A stretch of 64,000 nt of DNA from assembly GCA_037951105.1 (NCBI GenBank), contig JBAMJV010002915.1:118501-182500 (forward strand), given 5' to 3'. The translations under genes and the position numbers were made by a program. Source of the stretch: Echinarachnius parma. Its lineage: Eukaryota > Echinodermata > Echinoidea > Clypeasteroida > Echinarachniidae. The notes below the pieces were generated by a model. That model saw only the letters and a program-made list of their open reading frames with translations. It did no database searches and was not told the DNA's origin. Below are positions 12,025 to 23,064 of this stretch, piece after piece. Each line of letters begins with the position of its first letter. The first letter of the stretch is position 1.

Positions 12025-12435
12025 AGGGGACCACCGGGCAAAGAACAACACTTAATTATATGCTTTGGTACCGTTTTGTGATATCAAATAGATACACAAC
12101 ATTTTGCAAAGGTTTGTGTAATGTATAAACAAAGCAATTAATTTCCACCACTTACGGAACCACTACTATTTCCTGGTTCCTGGTTTGCGAATGCGTCAAT
12201 GCTATTCACGCGTACGTTTGGAGACAATGGAACGCATCCCGGGCGAGTCGTTCGCTCTGCACAAATAGTCTCGTAGTCGTACATTCAGACCGTGCTTTAG
12301 AATGGTGATGCGTTTTCCGATTATATATTTTTTTTCTGGAAACATATTTGTGTGAACTTGTTGATGGAATGGAATTCTAAAGATGTTATCTTTCATTTAT
12401 AAGAATATTATTTTTGGGTGGTGGCACCCTTTAAA
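12025..12435. repeat. Family C dispersed repeat
   Basis: Matches 32815-33196 in order: 'gggaccacc.ggcaaag', 'ttggtaccgtt', 'acattttgcaaagg', 'ccaccacttacggaacc', 'ctattcacgcgtacgttt' and 'gtggtaccctttaa'. No coding content. The flanks suggest an old transposon copy. Confidence 0.7.
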
Positions 12436-12469
12436 GTGGACTTCCACACGATTTCAAGCTTCTTATGAT

Positions 12470-12770
12470 TAAAAGACACTCCTGACGACGGACAGTCAAC
12501 CTGTTCGAAACGTCGAGCCCCTCCTACCACCAACCCTCTCCTTACAATAACTATACCGGCGCTGTAGTTCTTATCAGAACTACAAGCTCAGAAAGAATAC
12601 CAACAGTCCTTTCCAGGACTACCCAACAGTCCTTTCTAGGACTACCACAGTCCTTTTTAGGACTATCCTAGAAAGAATACCAACAGTCCTTCTCAGGACT
12701 AACCAATCCTCTCCTTATACATGGTGCAACCGCAAACCACACGTATTACAGATATTCTAGGTCAATAAAC
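12470..12770 (+). repeat. Structured repeat: stem-loop head plus AGTCCTTTCTAGGACT array
   Basis: A head (12481-12520) with the pattern CTGACGA - stem - GAAAC is followed by several ~22-bp units of the form 'caacagtcctttctagga'. Each unit is itself a hairpin (AGTCC..GGACT). The tail is 'catggtgcaaccgcaaacca'. A second copy with more units is at 47383-47770. The head resembles a hammerhead-ribozyme core such as those carried by Penelope-like elements, but the match is incomplete. Confidence 0.6.
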
Positions 12771-13237
12771 ACAATTTTGTATGAAAAAAGTATGATTTTG
12801 GGTTCTCATAATTGGCTTTGAAATTCTAATGACACAAATTCGCGAGCGAGCTTGTTCTATCCCACAATGCACCAATTTGTGACGTGCGACCCTCACTATG
12901 CGCCTATCTATGTTTTTACACTGCAGCGAATGTGTTCTTTTGATCGGACCAATACAATGCTCGATCATGAATAGTTTAGTCCACGATGCGCCACTCAACC
13001 GTGCCTTTGAGCATTACTGCATTGTTGAACCCTTTGAAAATACTTGCCTGCCCGAAATTGTAACACGTTTGGCTTTCATTGGAATTTGAATAGACACAAA
13101 GTCCTGTAAACGTGGTTATTGAATTTGCTGGCTCTGCATGACCGGCTATTATGAATGACACATGTAGTGATCACAATGCAGTGGCACCGGATTCAAGCCT
13201 ACTCAAGAAATTTAGCAAAGTGAGGGTGCTACGTAAA

Positions 13238-14150
13238 GGCCCAGTCCCATATTGACGATTTACACGGCGAATCGCAACGACTTGCAACGATTTATTAGAA
13301 CGAATCGACTCGATTTAGCCACGATTTAACAACGAATAGGGACGAATTGTACGGCGACTCAGGACGAATATTCGTTCTTCGTCGTTGTTCGACGAGTCAC
13401 TTGGTCCTTCCTTTGTCTTTAACAACCGCGGTGGAAAAATCGTTGCAGGAAAAAAGTTGCGGTCCCATATTGGCGATTTCTACGGCGACTCGCAACGATT
13501 TATCATTCGTAGAGAAAATCGCTGAAGTCGTCGCGAGTCGTTGTAATTCGTTTCGAGTCGTTGTAATTCGTTCTTCGAACCGTTGCGCATCGCAAAGAAC
13601 GCCATGAATCGTGTTAGCACAACGAATGTTTTGAACCGGTTCAAAACTATCGCCATGTCCGGCGATTTCCTCACATACTTTGTATGGACTAATCGGGCAG
13701 TGCACAATGTGAACAATCATGACAGTAGGACTTGTTTTAGTCAGTTCCACGGGCGTAGATCTGTCATTGATACCCAGGGGGATGATCTTTTCATTCACCA
13801 CCCCCTCCCTCGTGATGAATAGGAACTCTACACACATGGACAGTTCAACACGGAAAGTGGCGATCTTCACAACGAAGCGATACGAGTCGCAACGATGCGG
13901 AACGACTTGACACGAATATGCAACGGTAAATACAATGATTTTTGGTGAAAATCGTCGTGGCGTGGCGATTGTTTTGAACAGTTGAAGACGGCGATTTAGC
14001 TCCGCTTTCACGATTTTCCTCACGATGCGCAACGATTTTGGGGGAAGAACCGATACGATGTAACACGATGCAACACGACCTATGCGATTTTCTCGACGAA
14101 TGTCAAATCGTTGCGATTCGCCGTGAAAATCGTCAATATGGGACTGGGCC
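13238..14150. mobile_element. TIR element with GGCCCAGTCCCATATTG ends
   Basis: The ends at 13238 and 14150 are inverted repeats (GGCCCAGTCCCATATTGACG...). The interior has iterated 'cgactcgcaacga' and 'ggtcccatattggcgatttc' motifs, so the repeats are nested. A 272-codon minus-strand frame spans most of it but shows no transposase or other domain. Superfamily not assigned. Confidence 0.7.
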
Positions 14151-14880
14151 TTAAGGGTCTCATGATTGTGTGCAGTAAATTTAATTATTTCCTCAGAGTT
14201 AATGACATTAGACAAATCTCTTAGAAATCAACCAAAGAGAGTCAAATCCTGAAAATATTCAAGCACATCCTTAGATTTATTTCCAATATACTGTATTTTG
14301 TTTAAACTCGTCCGGAATTCTCCTTTAACCACAGACAAACAACTTACTCACGGAGACTAATCTTATCCCTGAACAGACCTGGGGGCGAGAGCTCGACCAT
14401 GACACAGGACCAACCCTAGTTCCACCGATCTTTAGATATGCTGGATACATTGTATTGTTATAATAGTATGGTGTGGGGTGTTTTGCTCTGCTTCTAAACG
14501 CTCTTTTTAATTCTAATTAACGATAGCATATTGACATCGATGGGGTAGAGCCAATTATGATAATTTCATTTGTGATTGGGCATGTAGTCGATGTTGAGCC
14601 CTCTACCCTGTGCTACAAGTTGTATATAGCTTTATCTTCGTCTACTGCATATTCTCAATTATTTACATATTGGTCGATCACGTTCGTCTGGGTGAGAGTA
14701 TACTCTTCTCTTTCTGTTTCACCGAGTCAATGCTAATTATTGAATACCCCAATATGTGTACGTCAAGGAGCAAGGATAATATTGATCAATTGACAATATC
14801 AAATCGTTCAATGATAATGGCTCAGCGCCTTATAGTGCGAAGTGAACGGACCGAGCACGATAGCAGAATACGGCAACCCA
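14150..14880. other. No gene recognised
   Basis: Unique-looking sequence between a TIR element and a family B copy. The start of a 140-codon frame (14610-15032) lies here but runs into family B, so it is not taken as a gene. Confidence 0.35.
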
Positions 14881-14885
14881 GATCA

Positions 14886-15265
14886 TTAGTAACATTGTCC
14901 AAATCCTCAAAATCCAATTGGAAAACTAGCAGTTCTCTCATACCTTGTTTTGTTCGTATTGACAAAAAAAACATGGGACAGGTTTCGTTTTTTTTTTTTT
15001 TTCCCTTTGGTTACAAAGATATGAATGATTGAAGTGTTCAGACAATAAAATATCCGTTGGAGTTTTGAAACCGTGTACAAAGTGAGTGCTGTGAGTTAGT
15101 GAATATCACTTTGCATTTTTGCTCATTACTCGGCCATATAACGTCCAATTTCTTGAAATGTTCACACAATAGCCTGTGGACATAATAGATAACAACAATA
15201 TACATTATATCAACCAATCATCACTTTTTGCACATGTCAACAAAGTTACTAGATCCCTTTAAATG
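14886..15265 (+). repeat. Family B repeat copy
   Basis: Runs from 'tagtaacattgtccaaatcc' to 'actagatccctttaaatgg'. Similar in order to 19785-20195 and 50325-50682. Immediately followed by a family B copy in the opposite orientation. Confidence 0.75.
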
Positions 15266-15269
15266 GCCT

Positions 15270-15850
15270 AGTAATAAGCAAACACGCAAATTGATATTCA
15301 CTAACTCATTGCACTTACTTTGTACACGTTTACGACTATCCAGTGGATAGTTTAACATCTGGACACTTCCATTAGGTAATTGTATAGCTAGCTGAATACC
15401 ACTCCTGGAGGGCTGAGGAGCGGTAGTGATTTTTGAGCACTCAAGCCTGCATCCAGTACATTTATCAGGGTTGGCACTTTTTATCTCTAGCCCCTGGGCG
15501 CTGTTGTCTCTCTGGGCATTGAGGGAAGTAAACACAGCAGCATGGGATTGTTGACAGTAGTCATGGTAGTAATAAAACTGATAAAAATGTGGTCGATACG
15601 GAAACAAAAATGATAATATTGATCACCACGATGGTGGAAGCGACAAGCTAATGGGACAATCACGTCATGAATCGTAAATATTAGTTTAACGAAAGGGAAA
15701 TTCTAAAAACCGAAAGCTGTTCCATGCTTCTATTGTTAATACGAGTACAGCAACCAGATATGAGGGAACCGCTAGAATTCCAATTGGATTTGGGGGATTT
15801 GGACAATGTAACTAGATCCCTTTATAGTTGTGCTACCGATGACATTTCGG
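15270..15850 (-). repeat. Family B copy (minus) split by a ~300-bp insertion
   Basis: 15270-15371 carries the minus-strand family B half ('aactcattgcac..tacaca..ccagtggatag'). The rest resumes at about 15660 ('taacgaaagggaaattct') and ends 'tgtaactagatccctttat' near 15840. The intervening 15372-15660 is foreign to the family. Confidence 0.6.
15372..15607 (-). pseudogene. Possible coding fragment inserted in a repeat
   Basis: The minus-strand frame entering at 15607 stays open through the ~300-bp insert and into flanking repeat. The insert portion is less AT-rich than its surroundings and encodes an ordinary-looking peptide with a CTGCRLEC segment followed by GIQLAIQLPNGSV. I do not recognise the family; the CxxCxxxC spacing alone is not enough to call an iron-sulfur motif. 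No splice sites were identified. It could be a captured exon fragment, a retroposed piece or chance. Confidence 0.2.
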
Positions 15851-16115
15851 GACAATATACTTTACATAATTATATTGCTCGCCCACCATATTTGCACATG
15901 ATAGCAAAGGTGTCAAGGGGCCCAGTGGGGTATTATTTGCCATGTTTGCGCACTTTTACTATACCATGAATATATTTCCAACCATTGAAGCTATCCCCTA
16001 CAAACCATACATTGCTGGAAAGCTTAGAATAATGGGGAATCCAATAACATCAAATTAAAGACCATTAGACTTACAATAAGAGTTTAAAAAGCAATCATAT
16101 GGCATGCGCCTGGGA
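15850..16115. other. No gene recognised
   Basis: Short AT-rich stretch with no recognised feature. Confidence 0.3.
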
Positions 16116-17225
16116 AGCGGGGATGCTGGGGGTGCTGCAGCACCCCCTGTAAATTTGTTGGTATGTTATAATGTATATCATTATGCTTCGTTTACAAAAT
16201 TGTCACATAGCCGACAGCCACAAATGACGCTTTTTTTCTTCTTTTTTTTTTACTTTGGGATAATTTGGATATATGCAAATTATGGTTAGACGATATTGGG
16301 CAGGAAGGTCAGCTTGCTACAACTTTTGTCAACTATTTAATCTTCACAAAGATCAATCACTCAGACGAACATATCAGCACTAGACGGGAAAATGCACATT
16401 GACATAATCAGTGGCGGATCTACGGGGGGGGGGGGGGGGGGGTTAAGGGGTTTAAATCCCCCCCCCCCCCCCCTTGGGCTGCCAAGTGAAAATGTATCAC
16501 TGAAAAAAGTGAACAAAAATCACTTACGGGGGTTCAAAATAGCAAAAACAAAATCGCCGCTTCGCGGCCATCACTGAAAAAAGTGAACAAAAATCACTTA
16601 CGGGGGTTCAAAATAGCAACAAAAATTCGCTGCTTCGCGGCTATCAGTGAAAAAAGTGAACAAAAATCACTTACGGGGGTTCAAAATAGCAACAAAAATC
16701 GCCGCTTCGCGGCCATCTCTGAAAAAAGTGAACAAAAATCACTTACGGGGGTTCAAAATAGCAACAAAACAATCGCCGCTTCGCGGCTATTACTGAAAAA
16801 AGTGAACAAAATCACTAACCATGCTTACAGGGGTTCAAAATAGGCTATCAGTGAAAAAAGTGAACAAAAATCACTTACGGGGGTTCAAAATAGCAAAAAA
16901 ACAATCGCCGCTTCGCGGCCATCACTGAAAAAAGTGAACAAAAATCACTTACGGGGGTTCAAAATAGCAAACAAATTCGCCGCTTCGCGGCCATCTCTGA
17001 AAAAAGTGAACAAAAATCACTTACGGGGGTTCAAAATAGCTAAAAAATCAGTGAAAAGAGTGTACAAAAATCGCCGCTGTACACAAATTCGCCGCTTCGC
17101 GGACATCACTGAAAAAAGTGAACAAAAGTCACTTACGGGGTTCAAAATAGATTCAAAATATAAAAACAAAAATATATATATTATACTTACGTTTATATAT
17201 CTCAGCACCCCCGGTGAAAAAATCG
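16115..17225. repeat. Element containing a ~73-bp minisatellite
   Basis: About nine units, each with 'aaaaagtgaacaaaaatcac', 'ttacgggggttcaaaatag' and usually 'tcgccgcttcgcggc', fill 16503-17155. The array is preceded by 'ggcggatctacgg', a poly-G/poly-C segment and 'cttgggctgccaagtgaaaa', which recurs at 21007-21092. Outer blocks 'gggtgctgcagcacccc' and 'cagcacccccggtg' bracket it. Repeated frames (NKNHLRGFKIA) come from the array. Confidence 0.8.
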
Positions 17226-17945
17226 TTCCCAGGCCCCTGTCATATGGTGAAAATACAATTTTAGACTTTTAGCAAGTCAACATTTAAAACGCATCTCCCC
17301 AAAGGTATAGGGGCGTATACCTTGTACATTTTAAAAATTGATATTATTATGCTATATCAACACATTAACTAGCGTTTTACACTATTCAGCTAACTTCATA
17401 GTTAAAAGGAAATTTTGCAAAAAATCAGAAATAAAATGTTCATATTTGGGTTTACTATTTTAAACCTCTGAAGAAAAAAATTCAAAACATTTCATTGAAT
17501 TTGAGTAAATACTTTCAAGTTTTTGCAATTTTAGTCTAAAAAATCAGATTTGTGCAAATGAACTTGATAGATCATATACAATATATTTGTTTGATGAATG
17601 TGACATTGAGACCAATTCATTATGCCCTGGATAGGTTTCCGATGTCAAGGATGAAATGTATATACTAGCAAAGTAGTACTCAATAGAATCGAAAATGCAT
17701 TCACGTATTCATAGTCACCATGACGATAATGATCTACACATCGAACTGACCTTGGTCAATATACGTAGGGATTGCCGCCATTGTTCATGTTGTTTAGTGT
17801 ATCAGTCACATTATTTTTACGCTTGGAGAAGAAGCAATTGTGATACTATGATTATGTATTGCATAAAGAACGTTGCACCAACGTAATGGTCACCCGAACT
17901 CCGAACCCAACCCCACTTTAAACAATGAGAAAACTAAATATATAT
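17225..17945. other. No gene recognised
   Basis: AT-rich, unique-looking sequence. The 63-codon frame at 17695-17886 has no recognisable features. Confidence 0.35.
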
Positions 17946-17949
17946 ATAA

Positions 17950-18815
17950 AACTAGAAGGCCGACAAAGTCAGCATACCCACGCCTCCCATTAGCCCTGTT
18001 CTACCCCTTCGTCGGCCTCAACCCTGTTTTGCTTACCGCAGGCTAACCAGCGCGTTTTAGGCACGATTTGGTGAAAATGCCTAGGCCAGGGTGTAGGCCG
18101 CTTGCTTGCGGCGCGGCAGCCCCATGGCGAGGCAGTGTACAAAATTATTGACAATGAGACTGCACACTGTTTTACTTTTGTATAATCAATCCATTTTCCC
18201 CTATTTTCCTGATTCTAACCAGTCTAGATGTATTCAATATGTAAAAATGAACATCTGTTCATCTTCACATTAGTGTCGGGTCAATAATAATTATTAAATA
18301 AATAAATGTATTTTTCGGAAACTTACCAATTTCTTGGCGCTTCAAAGTTCAGATCAGCGTGTTGCAATTCAATTCCGTTCCGTATTAATTAACCCGGAAT
18401 CGAAAGTACCGTACCATAACATATGGTACCGTGCGCGCGATCGCGATGCACACCTGGACTAAACTTGTTAGTTGCTGCTCGATTGGATTCAGCGAGGTTA
18501 CCGTACCGCGCCTATAACGTGCAGATATTATTTAGGCACACACGTGCATTAAATACATACTCAAACTTCAAGGTTCCACAGAATTTGCAGGGCTCAACCA
18601 ATCATCACCAAAATCTAATCGATTCTTTCATGTCACTATCCAAACATTCCCTGAAAATTTGGTGCAAATCCGTTCACCCGTTCTCTAGTTATCTTGTACA
18701 CAAACAAACAAAAAAAAAAAAAAAAAAACAGACAAACAAACAAACAAACAAACAAACAAACAAACAAACAAACATACGGAACCCTTTACATAACCCCCTG
18801 CCGATTTCATCGGCG
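17950..18815 (+). mobile_element. Composite head-tail element, copy 1 (Helentron/INE-like?)
   Basis: Head of about 200 bp ('aactagaaggccgac...attattgacaat', to about 18155), a unique ~390-bp middle, and a tail (from about 18550) ending in a CAAA-type microsatellite, 'catacggaaccctttacata', the hairpin GCCGATTTCATCGGC and 'gtgggtaa'. Head and tail recur at 18931-19770 with an unrelated middle. A 3' hairpin after a microsatellite recalls Helentron-associated INE elements; this is an inference. Confidence 0.5.
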
Positions 18816-18930
18816 TGGGTAAAAAAAAACAGACAAACAAACAAACAAACAAACAAACAAACAAACAAACAAACATACGGAACCCTTTACATAACCCCCT
18901 GCCGATTTCATCGGCGTGGGTAACAACGTG
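18815..18930 (+). repeat. Second (CAAA)n-hairpin tail
   Basis: The microsatellite, 'catacggaaccctttacata', hairpin and 'gtgggtaa' block is repeated once more in tandem with the first tail. This suggests unequal exchange or slippage at the tail. Confidence 0.7.
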
Positions 18931-19770
18931 TAACTAGAAGGCCGACAAAGTCAGCATACCCACGCCTCCCATTAGCCCTGTTCTACCCCTTCGTCGGCCT
19001 CAACCCTGTTTTGCTTACCGCAGGCTAACCAGCGCGTTTTAGGCACGATTTGGTGAAAATGCCTAGGCCAGGGTGTAGGCCGCTTGCTTGCGGCGCGGCA
19101 GCCCCATGGCGAGGCAGTGTACAAAATTATTGACAATAAAAACACCTGAATCATCCAAAAATGTAAGTTTCCAAAGTGCACCCTACTTCCGATTGCTCGA
19201 AAATTTGAGATTTCAACAAAGTTCACTGCGAAAATGCGGCAAAAAATGACTTACGGAGGTTGAAATTGGTCGAGTTTCTCGATTCAAAACACGAACCGGA
19301 TCTATAATCATCGCAAGCATCTCTTGTGTATACTTCACATGCATATTACGTGGTTCAATCAGCTGTTTGACCGCATTACATTTGGAAAAATAGTATATCC
19401 CTCCACCCTTGCAATAGCGAAGTTGCATTGCCCACAGCCAAACATCGCGCAAACTACGTGTACAAAAATATGGCCCATGCGCGCACGCCATGTAACGCCG
19501 AATGACGATGCCTAATTAAATACATACTCAAACTTCAAGGTTCCACAGAATTTGCAGGGGTCAACCAATCATCACCAAAATCTAATCGATTCTTCCATGT
19601 CACTATCCAAACATTCCCTGAAAATTTGGTGCAAATCCGTTCACCCGTTCTCTAGTTATCTTGTACACAAACAAAAAAAAAAAAAAACAAACAAACAAAC
19701 AAACAAACAAACAAACAAACATACGGAACCCTTTACATAACCCCCTGCCGATTTCATCGGCGTGGGTAAT
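18931..19770 (+). mobile_element. Composite head-tail element, copy 2
   Basis: The same ~200-bp head (18931-19137) and the same tail (about 19515-19770) as the element at 17950, but the intervening ~380 bp is different. It abuts copy 1 directly. Confidence 0.5.
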
Positions 19771-19784
19771 TATGTTGATTCAAG

Positions 19785-20195
19785 GGATCTATAGTAACAT
19801 TGACCAAATCCACAAAATGTACTGAGAAAATTATTGTAGTGGTTCTCCAATATATTGCTGTATTCGTAATACCACTAGAGGCATGGAACAGGTTTTGTTT
19901 CGTTTCAAATGTTCCTTTCGTTAACAAGATTTTTACGATTGAAATGTTTAGATGTGTAAATATCCACTGGAAAGTTAAAACTGTGTTCAAAGTCAGTGCA
20001 ATGAGTTTAAAATCGAATATCCCTTGGCATTTGTACTCATACATTGGCCATATTATATTCATTTAACGTGAAATATTCACGCATTACTCAGTGGACATAG
20101 CAGATCACAGAAACAGACCAAAGAAACAATACACATTTTATCAAACATTCATCACATGTTGCACATGTCAACAAAGTTGCTAGATCCCGTTACAC
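19785..20195 (+). repeat. Family B repeat copy
   Basis: 'agggatctatagtaacattgaccaaatcc' to 'caacaaagttgctagatccc'. Contains the diagnostic 'aatgtttagatgtgtaa.tatccactgg' and 'ttactcagtggacatagcagatcacag'. Short frames on both strands across it are not coding. Confidence 0.75.
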
Positions 20196-20207
20196 ATTCT
20201 TTGTTAC

Positions 20208-21440
20208 AGGGGCGTCGATCACGGGGGGATGGGGGATATATCCCCCCCCCCCCAATATTTGAGGTGGGGGGGGGGGGGGGGGGTGGCCTGTATTATCATC
20301 CCCCCCCCCCCCCCAATATTTGGGAGGGTTAACAAAAACAAAAAAGTATACTGGCGCATGTAATTGTGGAAGAGGCTACCAAATTGGACTAATATACACC
20401 GTTTTCTTTATATTTAGGTACTATTGTTTGTGTTATGATATATGTGCCTGTAAATTTTGTCTGAAGTGAGATTAATCAATATAATACATGAATGCCTAAA
20501 CATTACAGACTAATCAGTGGCCTAGCGACCGGGGGCTGTCGGCATGTGCCCCTAATAATAATATTAAAACAAAAACAAACGGGGATATCAAAAAATATAA
20601 GGAGAATTATATAACGTGTGCCCCTAATAATTGTGTCTGCCACCGACCCCAATCAGTCCAACCACACTATGCTACAAGTTGAGAGCCCAAGTATAAAACA
20701 AAAAAACATCTGATTGCGCGTTCACCACTTCCGGAACAATGTACGCGGCCTTGTTTCCTGCTCTAGGCATGTTCTAGGTCATTATCTGGCACATTCCCTT
20801 GAACATGTATAATAATCCGCCCTTTGGTTTTCTGCAAACTTGATTTCATTAATTGTGTTTATCTATAACACGGTAACTCAGAAACAAGTTTATAAAACGT
20901 GAAATTGATGCCTTTGGTATGCTCCAGATTGCACAATTTCAAGCCCCAAAATGCAAAAGCTTCCTACCGTGGGAGGGGGGACAACCCCTCCCACACCCAC
21001 CCCCCAGGCGCGGATCTACGGGGGGAGGGGGGGGGGGGTTTAGGGAGTTTAAACACCCCCCCCCCCCCCCCTTGGGCTGCCAAGTGAAAATGTGATGTGC
21101 ATAGAAAAACGCCATCATTGTGTCCAGACCCACACAGTATCCGTATCGTCATTGGGTCAAACCCCCCCCCCCCCCCCACCTTAGCAAAATGGCCCCCCAA
21201 AAATCGTCTCGCCGCTACCCGGTTCGTGGACGATGCTCCGCATCGTCATTGGGTCAACCCCCCCCCCCCCCCCTTTAGCAAAATAGCACCAAAAAAATCG
21301 CCTCGCCGCTTCGCGGCTCGTGGACGATGCTCCGCATCGTCATTGGGTCAAACCCCCGGCCCTGCCCCCCTCGGTCGCTTCGCTCCCTCGCAAAGACTGA
21401 TCATCCCCCCCCGACCATGAGAAGAAATCGACGCCCCTGC
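20208..21440. repeat. G/C-run elements and ~95-bp CGCCGCTTCGCGG minisatellite
   Basis: 20208-20335 holds a poly-G/poly-C pair starting 'caggggcgtcgatcacgg'. 20335-20940 has no recognised feature except a 'cagtggcctagcgaccgggg' end. 21007-21440 starts 'gcgcggatctacgg', repeats the 'cttgggctgccaagtgaaaa' block seen at 16470, then has about three units with 'gatgctccgcatcgtcatt', 'gggtcaa', a poly-C run and 'cgcctcgccgcttcgcgg'. It closes with 'gacgcccctg'. Confidence 0.7.
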
Positions 21441-21890
21441 TTTGTTATGTAGGTGACCGAACGAAACATGATGGGGAATCGCGTATTTCACTAGTTTCGT
21501 AAAATAATGTGATGTTGTTGTTTGTTTTCAAAGTATGTTACGTGATTTCTTTTCTCCACATTAACGGAGGTAAGAAAGCTAGGATTTGAGACGTAAAATT
21601 GTATACTAGTTTGTGCAAGGAAGACGGATGCGGTGGGTCGGCTGTTACGGCTTTGTATGTGTGGTGGGGTGATACATGTACCACAAATTGGTTAAGGTTT
21701 TCTACTTCAGTTGGCCTCAGCCAACCTGTAATTGCTGTAATTGGTCCAGTTTGGACTGTGGCGAATGTATGCTTCATTAATTTCGCGAATTTGTGTATAA
21801 TAAGCTCTTGCCCGCTAGATGGCGACAAACACTGACACAATCCACTTTACAAGAAAAATAGCTTTACGATCTACTAAAACCACCTTATCA
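21440..21890. other. No gene recognised
   Basis: Unique-looking. Contains 'cgctagatggcgacaaac' (21810-21833), which is similar to 24550-24573 and its duplicate copy. No coding evidence. Confidence 0.35.
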
Positions 21891-21892
21891 TC

Positions 21893-22160
21893 TAGTCCCA
21901 CAACTCCCACTGCACCGTTTCTCTTCCCGTTTCCTATCCGTTTGACATCCGGAAGGTACTAGCAGACATGGCATACTTGCAGGTTAATGAAATGATGTAT
22001 ACCAAGTTCGGATGGACAAGTGAGGATACTTTTAATTCGGCTCCGTTTTGCGTGGATGTCACAAAGAATGGACCTTCAAATTGTTCAAGATACTTACCGT
22101 TTCGCCAAATTGTAGTCGGATAGGAAACGGACGGGGAAACGGTACAATGGGACTACCCTG
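21893..22160. mobile_element. ~265-bp TIR element (MITE)
   Basis: The left end 'agtcccacaactcccactgc' followed by 'accgtttc..cccgtttcctatccg' is the reverse complement of the right end 'cggataggaaacgg..ggggaaacggtacaatgggact'. The arms are about 45 bp and there is no coding frame. Confidence 0.7.
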
Positions 22161-22555
22161 GTATCTATTATTGTATTTATTTATGTATTTATTTTCGGTA
22201 TGATACAATACATTTAAAATACACATTAAATTCGTAAACAATTATATACACACAAAACTGATGTTCATTAAAGACCTTTTACACTAACAATTAAATTCAA
22301 AATGACGAAAAAGCATTAAATCATACAGCAAGAATACTAACGAGCAATATTATACGAGTCCTCGATTTAACAAAGTTAGTGGAAGAGCAAAATAGAAAGT
22401 AATACTAACGAGATAATTAACAGGTTTGATAGGAGGCTTGGTGGTGGATAAAGGGGGATAACCATTATTATAATTATTTTGTTGTTGGTAGTCCTATTTA
22501 TCCAGATTAGCCTATCAGTGCTCGTTCGCTCTGTTCTCCCAGAAGGACCTGCATC
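22160..22555. other. No gene recognised
   Basis: AT-rich sequence without recognised repeats. Confidence 0.3.
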
Positions 22556-22830
22556 TGATATTATTTATTATAACTCGACCATTGTATACACTTCCGCACT
22601 ATAATCATTGTGCACTCTCTACACTCTCTCGGCAGCATTCCAGCTGCAGGTGCAACTTGATAGTGCAATCATGCTTTATACACACCCTCATTCATGCCAA
22701 GTACCCATAATATTGCACCTGGGCGGGGTGCAGCAATGTGGATAAAGTGTCTTGCTGAAGGGCACGGGTGTTGTCCCGTGCTTGGTAGTCAAGCGCCTGT
22801 CAAATCGTGCCACATCACCTTCATAAAGCC
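22555..22830. repeat. Dispersed repeat with 'cttgctgaagggcacgggtg' core
   Basis: The block 'cacctgggcggggtgcagca' followed by 'ataaagtgtcttgctgaagg' resembles a very widespread animal repeat, recalled from fish and invertebrate deuterostome sequence. Only one copy is seen here. Assignment to a named SINE or LINE is not possible by eye. Confidence 0.4.
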
Positions 22831-22834
22831 TCAA

Positions 22835-23060
22835 ATTAATCGGAATAGAGAAATAGAGAGAGCAAAAGAAGCGGGGAAGAAAGAACGAGAAAGAGAATGA
22901 TAGAAATTAAGGAAAACGAGCAAAAAGATAAAGACAGAGTGTAAGATATAGAGAAAGAAAGCAGGACAAATACAAAGGAGACGTGGAGCAAGAGCAAGCA
23001 AACATGCAAGAGAGAAACAAAAAGTGAGAGAATAAGGACGCAGAGATGGAAATTATACAA
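22835..23060 (+). repeat. Purine-rich (GAGAAAGA) tract
   Basis: About 220 bp of nearly pure A/G with GAGA/AAGA units, adjacent to the TTAA element at 23065. Frames across it are artefacts. Confidence 0.8.
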
Positions 23061-23064
23061 TTAA

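Noticed and set aside
13397-14215. 272-codon minus-strand open frame, the second longest in the window
   Set aside because: It lies within the TIR element at 13238-14150 and follows its iterated 'cgactcgcaacga' motifs. No transposase or other domain was recognised, and it runs out of the element at both ends.
16583-16843. Repeated NKNHLRGFKIA peptide frames
   Set aside because: Phase-preserving translation of a ~73-bp minisatellite; no conserved initiation, and the frame is lost when units vary.
16503-17155. CRISPR-like look of regularly spaced repeats
   Set aside because: The spacers are themselves repeated variants and the setting is a eukaryotic genome; it is a minisatellite.
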